Shown: positions 10,134 through 17,738 of the stretch, in pieces | Numbering within the stretch: the first letter of the stretch is position 1 | Layout: every line of letters starts with the position of its first letter | NCBI RefSeq assembly: GCF_000146185.1 | Contig: NC_012778.1 | Coordinates: 999,001 to 1,063,000 of the forward strand | DNA: 64,000 nt | Direction of reading: 5' to 3' | Origin: [Eubacterium] eligens ATCC 27750 | GTDB lineage: Bacteria > Bacillota > Clostridia > Lachnospirales > Lachnospiraceae | Position numbers and translations under genes: made by a program | The notes under the pieces: generated by a model | Database searches by the model: none | The model's input: the letters and a program-made list of their open reading frames with translations, nothing else | Told to the model about the DNA's origin: nothing

Positions 10134-12011
10134 ATGCCAATAACACTTTTAGACCAGAATACGATTAATAAGATTGCTGCAGGAGAGGTCGTCGAAAGAC
10201 CTTCTTCTGTAGTTAAGGAGCTTGTTGAAAATGCTATAGATGCCGGAGCAACTGCAATTACAGTTGAGATAAAGGAAGGTGGAATTTCATTTATCAGGGT
10301 TACTGATAATGGAAGTGGTATCAATAAAGATGAGATTGAGATAGCATTTAAAAGACATGCCACAAGTAAAATTGAATCAATTGAAGATCTTATGGCTGTT
10401 TCGTCTCTGGGCTTCAGAGGTGAGGCACTAGCGAGTATAGCTGCTGTATCACAGGTTGAACTTATTACCAAGACTGCTGACAGTCTGAGTGGTGTGCGTT
10501 ATACAATTGATGGCGGAGTACCAGGTGAAGTGGCAGAAATAGGCGCTCCGGAGGGAACTACATTTATTGTAAGAAATCTTTTCTATAATACTCCTGTTAG
10601 AAGAAAGTTCTTAAAGACAGCGACTACCGAAGGAGGATATATTGGTTCGCTTGTGGAATATCTGGCACTTTCGCATCCTGATATTTCGTTCAGGTTCATA
10701 AGTAATAACCAGAATAAGCTGCATACATCGGGTAATATGAATCTTAAAGATATAATATATAATGTGTATGGCAGGGATATAACTAATAATCTGTATGAAA
10801 TCAGCGGCAAGTCGCAGGATATTGAGGCTTCTGGTTTTATTGGCAAGCCTATGGTTGTCCGCGGAAACAGGACATATGAGAATTATTATATCAACGGCAG
10901 ATATATCAAGAGTAGTATTATAACTAAGGCTATAGAGGATGCCTATAAGGGCTTTATAATGCCACATAATTATCCGTTCAGTGCGATACATTTTAAGATT
11001 AATCCTGCAATTATTGATGTAAATGTACATCCAACCAAGATGGAACTGCGATTCTCGAACAATGAATATATATATAATTTTGTATATGATACATGTTTAA
11101 AAGCTCTTAATTCAAAAGAACTTATTGCAGAAGTTTCTGTGCCTGATCCTGTTGCAGTTAAAATGCAGGAAGAACCTGTTGTAAGAAATGTTATGCCGGA
11201 TGTTAAGCTGCCAGAGAAGAATGTTTCGGATAGTATGCCATGTAAGACAGAGACAAAATCTGCAGAGTCTGCAAAAGCAGAAATTAAGCCAAAAAGACTT
11301 CCGGAGCCATTTGAAATTAAGGGTTCTCTGCAGATGGTTATGGAAGATAAAGTAAGATATGAAGCTGTGACAAAATCTGAACCACCAAAGCAGATGAATC
11401 TTTTTGAGAATAAGCTTCTTGATGAGAACAGCCGTAACAAATACAGAATCATAGGGCAGCTGTTTGATACTTACTGGCTTATTGAATTTGAAGATAAATT
11501 CTATATGATGGATCAGCATGCGGCGCATGAGAAAGTGCTTTATGAAAGAACGATGAACAAGCTTCATAATAAGACGATTGGAACTCAGATGATTCTTCCA
11601 CCGATTGTATTGTCGCTTAATATGCATGAGGAAGAAATATACAAGACTAATCAGGATATATTTAAAAGATTAGGGTATGAGATTGAAGAGTTTGGCGGCA
11701 ATGAATATAAGGTTACAGGAATTCCAGCAGGACTTCCTAAGATGGATTACAAACAGCTCCTTATTGATGTTCTGGATGGACTTTCTGAAGAAAGTGCCGG
11801 CAAAGATCCTGATATTATTACTGAAAAGGTTGCAAGCATGTCATGTAAAGCGGCTGTAAAGGGCAATAACAGACTGTCATTTAATGAAGCATTTGAACTG
11901 ATGGACGAGCTTATGAAGGCAGAGAATCCATATAACTGTCCGCATGGCAGACCAACACTAATTATGATGAGCAGATATGAGATAGAAAAGAAATTTAAAC
12001 GAATAGTATAG
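10134..12011 (+). CDS. mutL: DNA mismatch repair protein MutL (endonuclease type)
   Basis: GHKL ATPase that couples MutS recognition to strand incision. N-terminal motifs: ELVENAIDAGAT near 30, DNGSGI near 59 and GFRGEALASI near 93. A variable, low-complexity linker spans about 335-435 and holds QMNLFE, a likely sliding-clamp-binding motif. The C-terminal domain carries DQHAAHEKVLYE near 460, the metal-binding endonuclease signature found in bacteria without MutH, so this MutL probably nicks DNA itself; a second conserved element, CPHGRPT, is near the C terminus. miaA starts 8 bp after its stop. Confidence 0.96.
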   Translation: MPITLLDQNTINKIAAGEVVERPSSVVKELVENAIDAGATAITVEIKEGGISFIRVTDNGSGINKDEIEIAFKRHATSKIESIEDLMAVSSLGFRGEALASIAAVSQVELITKTADSLSGVRYTIDGGVPGEVAEIGAPEGTTFIVRNLFYNTPVRRKFLKTATTEGGYIGSLVEYLALSHPDISFRFISNNQNKLHTSGNMNLKDIIYNVYGRDITNNLYEISGKSQDIEASGFIGKPMVVRGNRTYENYYINGRYIKSSIITKAIEDAYKGFIMPHNYPFSAIHFKINPAIIDVNVHPTKMELRFSNNEYIYNFVYDTCLKALNSKELIAEVSVPDPVAVKMQEEPVVRNVMPDVKLPEKNVSDSMPCKTETKSAESAKAEIKPKRLPEPFEIKGSLQMVMEDKVRYEAVTKSEPPKQMNLFENKLLDENSRNKYRIIGQLFDTYWLIEFEDKFYMMDQHAAHEKVLYERTMNKLHNKTIGTQMILPPIVLSLNMHEEEIYKTNQDIFKRLGYEIEEFGGNEYKVTGIPAGLPKMDYKQLLIDVLDGLSEESAGKDPDIITEKVASMSCKAAVKGNNRLSFNEAFELMDELMKAENPYNCPHGRPTLIMMSRYEIEKKFKRIV

Positions 12012-12019
12012 AGGCTGAT

Positions 12020-12961
12020 ATGAAAAAAGAACCTTTAATAATACTTACAGGTCCGACAGCAGTTGGAAAGACAGAGCTTTCCATAGAACTTGCAAAGGCG
12101 GTAAATGGTGAGATAATAAGTGCCGATTCCATGCAGGTATACAGATATATGGATATAGGAACTGCCAAGATAACAAAAGAAGAGATGCAGGGGGTTAAGC
12201 ATTATCTTGTTGATGAGATTGAGCCTTCAGAGGGCTTTGATGTGGCAAGATTTAAGTCTTTGGCAACAAATGCAATAGAAAAAATCCGTGAGAACGGTCA
12301 TATTCCTGTAGTTGTTGGCGGAACCGGATTTTATATACAGGCACTTTTATATGATTCTACATTTGAAGATGATGAAAGTGACTATGAATATAGGGATTAT
12401 CTTCAGGGGATTGCTGATACTAAGGGTGCAGAGGTGCTTCATGATATGTTAAAGGTAGCTGACCCTGAATCTGCAGAGGCAATTCATGCTAATAATGTCA
12501 AAAGAGTTATTCGTGCACTTGAATTTTATAAGACGACAGGCAGAAAGATATCAGAGCATAATAATGAGCAGAGAGCTAAAGAGTCGCCTTATAATTTTTG
12601 TTACTTTGTTCTTAATGATAAAAGAGAAATTTTATATGACAGGATAAACAGGCGTGTTGATATAATGTTTGACAACGGACTGCTTGATGAGGTAAAACAT
12701 TTGTCGGACATGGGGCTTGTAAAGGACGATGTTGCCATGCAGGGAATCGGATATAAAGAAGTGTTCGATTATCTTGAGGGCAGATGTGACGAGGCAGGTC
12801 TTAGAGAGATGATTAAGCAGGATACAAGACATTTTGCAAAAAGACAGCTTACATGGTTTCGGAGAGAGCCGTTGGTTACATGGGTGGATTTTTCCCAGAT
12901 ACGAAGAGAAGATGCGCTTTCGTATATGCTTGAACAACTAAAAGAAAAGGAAATTATTTAA
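12020..12961 (+). CDS. miaA: tRNA dimethylallyltransferase
   Basis: Transfers a dimethylallyl group to N6 of A37 in tRNAs reading UNN codons, supplying the substrate for MiaB encoded 6 kb upstream. The 313-residue protein has the P-loop GPTAVGKTELS near residue 10, DSMQVYRYMDIGTAK near 36, VVVGGTGFYIQALLY near 94 and DKREILYDRINRRVD near 200. GAGGCTGAT just before the ATG is the likely ribosome binding site. In many Firmicutes hfq follows miaA; here a PLP-enzyme gene follows after two bases. Confidence 0.96.
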   Translation: MKKEPLIILTGPTAVGKTELSIELAKAVNGEIISADSMQVYRYMDIGTAKITKEEMQGVKHYLVDEIEPSEGFDVARFKSLATNAIEKIRENGHIPVVVGGTGFYIQALLYDSTFEDDESDYEYRDYLQGIADTKGAEVLHDMLKVADPESAEAIHANNVKRVIRALEFYKTTGRKISEHNNEQRAKESPYNFCYFVLNDKREILYDRINRRVDIMFDNGLLDEVKHLSDMGLVKDDVAMQGIGYKEVFDYLEGRCDEAGLREMIKQDTRHFAKRQLTWFRREPLVTWVDFSQIRREDALSYMLEQLKEKEII

Positions 12962-12963
12962 TT

Positions 12964-14238
12964 ATGAGAGAAATGTATAAGAATATGGGAATCTGTGATG
13001 AAGTATATGATTATTGCGACAATATAATTAAGTCGCTTCATGACAGATTTGAAGAGATAGATAAGAATGCAGAATATAACCAGATGAAGGTTATAAAGGC
13101 GATGCAGGATAATAAGGTTGCCGAGATGCATTTATCAGGAACAACAGGTTACGGTTATAATGATGACGGAAGAGATACTCTTGAGAAAATATATTCAGAT
13201 ATATTCAAGACAGAGGATGCACTTGTAAGGCCACAGATTATCTGCGGAACTCATGCGTTAAATGTAGCTTTATCATCTAACTTAAGACCAGGTGATGAGC
13301 TTTTATCACCGGTTGGGAAGCCATATGATACAATGGATGAGATTATCGGTATCAGACCTTCTAAGGGAAGCCTTGCAGAATATGGAATTACATATGCACA
13401 GGTTGACCTGCTGCCGGACGGTGGTTTTGATTATGAGGGTATTAAGAATGCAATCAATGAAAGAACAAAGCTTGTTACAATTCAGCGTTCCAAGGGATAT
13501 GCTTCAAGACCTACACTTTCAGTTGAAAGAATCGGTGAGCTTATAAGTTTTATCAAGGATATCAAGCCTGATGTTATATGCATGGTTGATAACTGTTATG
13601 GTGAATTTGTTGAAAGAATCGAGCCTTCAGAGGTTGGGGCTGACATGATAGTCGGTTCTCTTATAAAGAATCCGGGCGGAGGACTTGCACCATGCGGCGG
13701 CTATATCGCAGGAAAAAAGGAATGTGTTGAGCAGGCAGCTTATAGATTGTCTTCACCGGGGCTTGGAAAAGAAGTCGGTGCAACACTCGGTGTAAACCAG
13801 AGCTTTTATCAGGGACTTTTCTTATCACCTGTAGTTGTTGCAGGTGCGCTTAAAGGTGCTATATTTGCTGCAAATGTATACGAAAAGGCAGGTTTTGTAG
13901 TAAGACCTGATGGAAGTGAGCCAAGATATGATATTATTCAGGCAGTTGAACTTGGAAGTGCAGACGGGCTTCTTGCTTTCTGTAAAGGAATTCAGGCTGC
14001 AGCACCTGTTGACAGCTTCGTTACACCAGAACCATGGCCGATGCCAGGATATGATTCAGACGTTATCATGGCTGCCGGAGCCTTCGTTCAAGGCTCATCA
14101 ATAGAGCTTTCTGCTGATGGTCCGTTAAAAGAACCTTATTCGGTATTCTTCCAGGGGGGACTTACCTGGTATCATGCAAAGCTTGGAATTATGATGAGTG
14201 TTCAGAAAATGTTTGAAAAAGACCTTATAAAGCTTTGA
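12964..14238 (+). CDS. PLP-dependent enzyme, methionine gamma-lyase / 'aluminium resistance' family (YnbB-like)
   Basis: A 424-residue fold-type I PLP enzyme of the Pfam Met_gamma_lyase family, widespread next to miaA/hfq in Firmicutes (B. subtilis YnbB). Visible features: HLSGTTGYGYNDDGRDTLEKIY near 55, ICGTHALNVAL near 93, CMVDNCYGEFVE near 200 (PLP-contacting Asp) and the probable PLP lysine in IVGSLIKNPGGGLAPCGGYIAG near 224. Sulfur amino-acid lyase activity is suggested by homology only; the historic 'aluminium resistance' label has little biochemical support. It ends the first long + strand run; its terminal codons overlap the -35 element of the next promoter. Confidence 0.88.
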   Translation: MREMYKNMGICDEVYDYCDNIIKSLHDRFEEIDKNAEYNQMKVIKAMQDNKVAEMHLSGTTGYGYNDDGRDTLEKIYSDIFKTEDALVRPQIICGTHALNVALSSNLRPGDELLSPVGKPYDTMDEIIGIRPSKGSLAEYGITYAQVDLLPDGGFDYEGIKNAINERTKLVTIQRSKGYASRPTLSVERIGELISFIKDIKPDVICMVDNCYGEFVERIEPSEVGADMIVGSLIKNPGGGLAPCGGYIAGKKECVEQAAYRLSSPGLGKEVGATLGVNQSFYQGLFLSPVVVAGALKGAIFAANVYEKAGFVVRPDGSEPRYDIIQAVELGSADGLLAFCKGIQAAAPVDSFVTPEPWPMPGYDSDVIMAAGAFVQGSSIELSADGPLKEPYSVFFQGGLTWYHAKLGIMMSVQKMFEKDLIKL

Positions 14239-14262
14239 TTGAATTAATATTTGTGTTATAAT
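14235..14262 (+). promoter_or_regulatory. Promoter for the DUF4321-radC-mre-min series
   Basis: TTGATT at 14235-14240 and TATAAT at 14257-14262 are separated by 16 bp, with an extended -10 TG at 14254-14255. The -35 overlaps the last codon and stop of the upstream PLP-enzyme gene. It is the best promoter-like sequence before the long elongation/division block, so it probably starts that transcript. Confidence 0.7.
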
Positions 14263-14266
14263 GCAT

Positions 14267-14291
14267 TGGAGTATGGATTTTTCCGTACTCC
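14267..14291 (+). terminator. Hairpin at the 5' end of the DUF4321 transcript
   Basis: TTGGAGTATGGA pairs with TTCCGTACTCCAA across a short T-rich loop, a stem of about 11-12 bp with one G-T pair. No strong T-run follows, so as a terminator for the upstream gene it is weak. It lies right at the expected start of the transcript from the promoter at 14235-14262, where it could also act as a stabilising 5' hairpin. Which role applies cannot be decided from sequence. Confidence 0.5.
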
Positions 14292-14316
14292 AATTTATGA
14301 TTAAAGGGTGAAATCT

Positions 14317-14580
14317 ATGAGTAATATTTCTAAATATAAGAACGGCTGGCTGTTATGGCTTTTTATTCTTATAGGCATTGTGCTTGGCGGTCTTATTGCA
14401 GAACTTACTGCCGGTGTGCATGCACTTAGCTGGCTGTCTTATGGACAGAGCTTCGGGCTTGATAGTCCACTGGTATTAGATCTTGGAGTCCTTGTGTTAA
14501 CATTTGCACTCCAGATTAAGATTACAATTGCCAGTATAATAGGAGTTATACTTGCAATTGTTATTTACAGATTTATTTAA
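14317..14580 (+). CDS. DUF4321 small membrane protein
   Basis: An 87-residue protein with two hydrophobic segments: GWLLWLFILIGIVLGGLIAEL near the N terminus and a longer C-terminal stretch (ALQIKITIASIIGVILAIVIYRFI), joined by a loop with LSWLSYGQSFGLDSP. This matches the DUF4321 family, found in Clostridia directly upstream of radC-mreB. The ATG at 14317 has AAAGGG at 14303-14308; a GTG at 14308 in the same frame overlaps that site and is less likely. Function unknown; the position suggests a link to envelope or cell-shape genes, which is inference. Confidence 0.85.
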   Translation: MSNISKYKNGWLLWLFILIGIVLGGLIAELTAGVHALSWLSYGQSFGLDSPLVLDLGVLVLTFALQIKITIASIIGVILAIVIYRFI

Positions 14581-14599
14581 TCTGACTGCTGTTTAATTT

Positions 14600-15292
14600 A
14601 TGGTATATGAGAATATAATAACAGGTGTAAAGGAAGAAAAGCTGCTTCCTTATGAAAAATGTCTCCAGCATGGTGCGATGTCGCTTGATAATGCAGAACT
14701 TCTAGCAGCAATTATAAGAACAGGAACTAATGGTTTAAGTTCTATCCAGCTTGCAGAGAAGTTACTGGAGAGCGCAGGTAATCTTAAGGGGCTTTATGAT
14801 ATGTCCGTTTCAGAACTTATGCAGATTAAAGGTATAGGAAAAGCGAAAGCTGTACAGATATGCTGCATTCTTGAACTTTCAAGAAGAATTGCCAAGCAGA
14901 AGGCTAGAGAAAGACTGGATTTTTCTAATGCGGAAACTATTGCCGGATACTATATGGAAGATATGAGACATTTAGAAAAAGAACATCTGGTTCTTGTAAT
15001 GCTTGACAACAGATGTCGTCTTATAAGGGATAAGGTGTTATCTGTTGGAACATCAACAGGTTCAATGGTTTCAGTAAGGGAAATATTTAAGGAGGCACTG
15101 GATAACAGGGCTGCTTCTGTTGTACTTCTTCATAACCATCCATCGGGAAACCCGTCTCCAAGCAGAGAGGATATGAAGGTGACAAGAAGTGTTATGGAAG
15201 CTGGAAAGATTATTGGAATTGAACTGTTAGATCATATTGTTATAGGAGATAATTCTTATTTCAGTTTTAAACAAATGCAATACATCAATTAA
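14600..15292 (+). CDS. radC: RadC/MPN-domain protein
   Basis: A 230-residue RadC family protein. The N-terminal helix-hairpin-helix part has ELMQIKGIGKAKAVQICCILEL near 75-95, and the C-terminal JAB/MPN metalloprotease-like domain has the zinc motif LLHNHPSGNPSPSREDM near 176. Despite its historical name its role in DNA repair is not established. It lies directly before mreB, an order conserved in many Firmicutes. No strong ribosome binding site is visible before the ATG, so translation may depend on the preceding gene 19 bp upstream. Confidence 0.93.
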   Translation: MVYENIITGVKEEKLLPYEKCLQHGAMSLDNAELLAAIIRTGTNGLSSIQLAEKLLESAGNLKGLYDMSVSELMQIKGIGKAKAVQICCILELSRRIAKQKARERLDFSNAETIAGYYMEDMRHLEKEHLVLVMLDNRCRLIRDKVLSVGTSTGSMVSVREIFKEALDNRAASVVLLHNHPSGNPSPSREDMKVTRSVMEAGKIIGIELLDHIVIGDNSYFSFKQMQYIN

Positions 15293-15314
15293 CGATGAAG
15301 AAAGGAATTAAGAC

Positions 15315-16331
15315 ATGGGTAACGCATACGGTATTGATATAGGCACAAGTAATTTCAAAATGTGCTGTAGTGACAAAGATAAGATACTTAACGAGAAGAA
15401 TATTATAGCTATAGCTAATAAAACAGAGCTTTTAGCTTTTGGTGATGAGGCATATGAAATGTATGAGAAAGCACCAGAGCATATTGATGTTTCTTTTCCG
15501 GTTAAATTTGGTGTGATAGCTGATATTGAAAATATGCAGACTCTTCTTTTTAACTTCTTTAATAAAATTAATGAAGGAAAGAAGATTACAGGTTCTGATT
15601 TTTATATTGCCGTTCCAACAGATGTAACAGAAGTTGAAAAGAGAGCTTTTTATGAGTTAGTTGTTGATTCCAAGGTTAAAGCAAAGAATGTTTATGTAGT
15701 TGATAAGCCTGTTGCAGATGCTATTGGTGCAGGACTTGATGTAACTAAGTCTAAAGGTATCATGATTGTTAATATCGGAGCTGAGACAACAGAAATTTCT
15801 GTTCTTTCATTAGGAGGAATTGTTATAAGCAAGGCTGTTAAGATTGGAGGTAACAAGCTGGATGACTGTATTATAAGTAATGTAAGAAAGGCTTATAATC
15901 TTGTGATTGGAAGCAAGACTGCTGAGAATTTAAAGAAAGAATTAGGAAGTGCAGTTCCTGTTTCAGAAAGCTTTGCACCTGGTTTTGGAAGAAATGTTTT
16001 ATCAGGACTTCCGGTAAGTGTTGATATTTCTTCTGATGTAATATATCAGGCAATAATCGATGCACTTCACTCTATTATGGATGCAATAAAGGTTATTCTT
16101 GAGAGGACTCCACCAGAACTTGCAGCGGATATTATCAAAGATGGTGTTTATTTTACAGGCGGAACATCACAGATTAACAACCTGGAGAAGTTTATAAAAG
16201 AAGAAACTAATCTTAATGTTAATATTGTTGAACATCCGGCAGAAAGTGTTGTAAGAGGTCTTATGGGAGTTGTTTCTAATCCTGATTTTACTAAGGTTGC
16301 ATACACTCCTACAGAAAAAAATTTTGATTAA
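15315..16331 (+). CDS. mreB: Rod shape-determining protein MreB
   Basis: Actin-like ATPase that organises lateral cell-wall synthesis on the inner membrane face. The 338-residue protein has phosphate-1 GIDIGTSNFK near 5, DVTEVEKRAFYEL near 103, phosphate-2 IMIVNIGAETTEISVLSLGG near 154 and the adenosine motif GVYFTGGTSQINNLEKFI near 278. AGGAATTAAG precedes the ATG. It heads mreB-mreC-mreD-PBP2, the classic elongasome set. Confidence 0.94.
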   Translation: MGNAYGIDIGTSNFKMCCSDKDKILNEKNIIAIANKTELLAFGDEAYEMYEKAPEHIDVSFPVKFGVIADIENMQTLLFNFFNKINEGKKITGSDFYIAVPTDVTEVEKRAFYELVVDSKVKAKNVYVVDKPVADAIGAGLDVTKSKGIMIVNIGAETTEISVLSLGGIVISKAVKIGGNKLDDCIISNVRKAYNLVIGSKTAENLKKELGSAVPVSESFAPGFGRNVLSGLPVSVDISSDVIYQAIIDALHSIMDAIKVILERTPPELAADIIKDGVYFTGGTSQINNLEKFIKEETNLNVNIVEHPAESVVRGLMGVVSNPDFTKVAYTPTEKNFD

Positions 16332-16345
16332 GGAATGGTTTGAAG

Positions 16346-17185
16346 ATGGGAAAGAAGATTTCTTCGTTTATGACATCAAAGAATATTCTTATTGTGCTGA
16401 CTGTTCTTTGCTGTTTCTTTATAGGAACCAGCTTTTTTACAGATACTTTGACAAAACCTTTGAGAAAATGTGTATCAATGGTTGTTGTTCCTGTACAGAA
16501 GGGAATGAACAATATTGGATTATGGGTATATGATAAGTATCAGACTTTACAGGAGATATCAGTTGTACTTGAAGAAAATAAAGATCTTCAGAATCAGGTT
16601 GATGCTCTTACTGAAGAGAATAATCAGTTAAAGCAGGATTCTTATGAATTATCAAGGTTAAGAGATTTATATGAACTTGATTCACAATATACAGAGTATT
16701 CTAAAATTGGTGCAAGAGTTATAGGCATTACAACAGATAACTGGCATTCTTCACTTAAGATAGACAAAGGTACTGATGATGGCATTCAGGTTGGAATGAA
16801 TGTTATTGCAAGCGGAGGGCTTGTAGGCATTATTTCAGAAACAGGAAGTAATTATTCTATTATTAAAACAATTACAGAGAATAACAGTAATGTGAGTGGA
16901 ATGCTTATTAATACTAATGATACATGTATTGTTGAGGGTGATATTGAACTTATGGATACTGGTATGATAAGGGTAGCACATTTTAACAGTAATGTTATCG
17001 TACGAAATGGAGATAAAGTTGTCACTTCCAATATAAGCGACAAGTATTTACAGGGAATACTGATTGGATATGTTAAGGATGTTAAGCTGGATTCTAATAA
17101 TCTTACCCAGTCAGGATACATTGTTCCTGCAGTTGATTTTAACAATCTGCAGGAAGTTTTGGTTATAACACAGCTTAAAGAATAA
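16346..17185 (+). CDS. mreC: Rod shape-determining protein MreC
   Basis: Membrane-anchored scaffold linking MreB to the extracellular PBP machinery. The 279-residue protein has one N-terminal membrane segment (about 14-34), a coiled coil (about 65-105, VVLEENKDLQNQVDALTEEN) and the beta-rich MreC domain with VIGITTDNWHSSLKIDKGTDDGIQVGMNVIA. The ATG at 16346 is used here; an in-frame TTG at 16340 lies closer to AAGGA at 16330-16334 and cannot be excluded. It follows mreB by 14 bp. Confidence 0.92.
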   Translation: MGKKISSFMTSKNILIVLTVLCCFFIGTSFFTDTLTKPLRKCVSMVVVPVQKGMNNIGLWVYDKYQTLQEISVVLEENKDLQNQVDALTEENNQLKQDSYELSRLRDLYELDSQYTEYSKIGARVIGITTDNWHSSLKIDKGTDDGIQVGMNVIASGGLVGIISETGSNYSIIKTITENNSNVSGMLINTNDTCIVEGDIELMDTGMIRVAHFNSNVIVRNGDKVVTSNISDKYLQGILIGYVKDVKLDSNNLTQSGYIVPAVDFNNLQEVLVITQLKE

Positions 17186-17204
17186 GTGTTTAGGATAAGG
17201 GATT

Positions 17205-17738
17205 ATGAAAAGAAAAATATCAGAATTGATTTTAATATTGTTTTTCTATCTCATGCAGGTATCTTTGGCAAGAGTTATTTCAATTGCAAATATTTCACCT
17301 AACTGGCTGATTATATTGCCAGTGTTCTTTGGATTTTTTGCAGGTAAGAATGAGGGAATGTTTGTAGGTTTTTTTGCAGGTATAATGTATGATTTATTCT
17401 TTTCAGGACTTTTTGGCTTTACAGCACTTGTTTTTATTTACATAGGATATTTTTCGGGATTTTTATATCAGAAGTACGAAGTGAGAGAAATTCTTATACC
17501 ACTGGCACTTGTGATTATTGCTGATTTTGGATATGGATTTATATCGTATATTGGTAATTTCCTGCTGTATAACAGACTTAATGTAGGCTATTTTATGTCA
17601 AGATTTATCTTGCCGGAAGTAGTATATACAGCACTTGTTTCGTTATTGGTGTATCATCCGATACATTATTTGTGTGTTATAACGCAGCAGGGAAGAGAAA
17701 GAAAAAAGAAGGGTAAGATTGATGAAGGAAGTATTTGA
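17205..17738 (+). CDS. mreD: Rod shape-determining protein MreD
   Basis: Polytopic membrane partner of MreC. The 177 residues contain about five hydrophobic segments, including LILILFFYLMQVSLARV at the N terminus and WLIILPVFFGFFAGKNEGMF, the latter matching the conserved MreD glycine-rich turn. The tail is strongly basic (QQGRERKKKGK). AAGGG lies before the ATG. Its end overlaps the PBP2 start by 17 bp, suggesting coupled translation. Confidence 0.9.
   Translation: MKRKISELILILFFYLMQVSLARVISIANISPNWLIILPVFFGFFAGKNEGMFVGFFAGIMYDLFFSGLFGFTALVFIYIGYFSGFLYQKYEVREILIPLALVIIADFGYGFISYIGNFLLYNRLNVGYFMSRFILPEVVYTALVSLLVYHPIHYLCVITQQGRERKKKGKIDEGSI

Noticed and set aside
10970..11627. Two long open frames on the - strand opposite mutL (160 and 171 residues)
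   Set aside because: They lie over the low-complexity MutL linker, have no ribosome binding site or family motifs, and are rich in His/Phe/Cys runs typical of reverse-frame artefacts.
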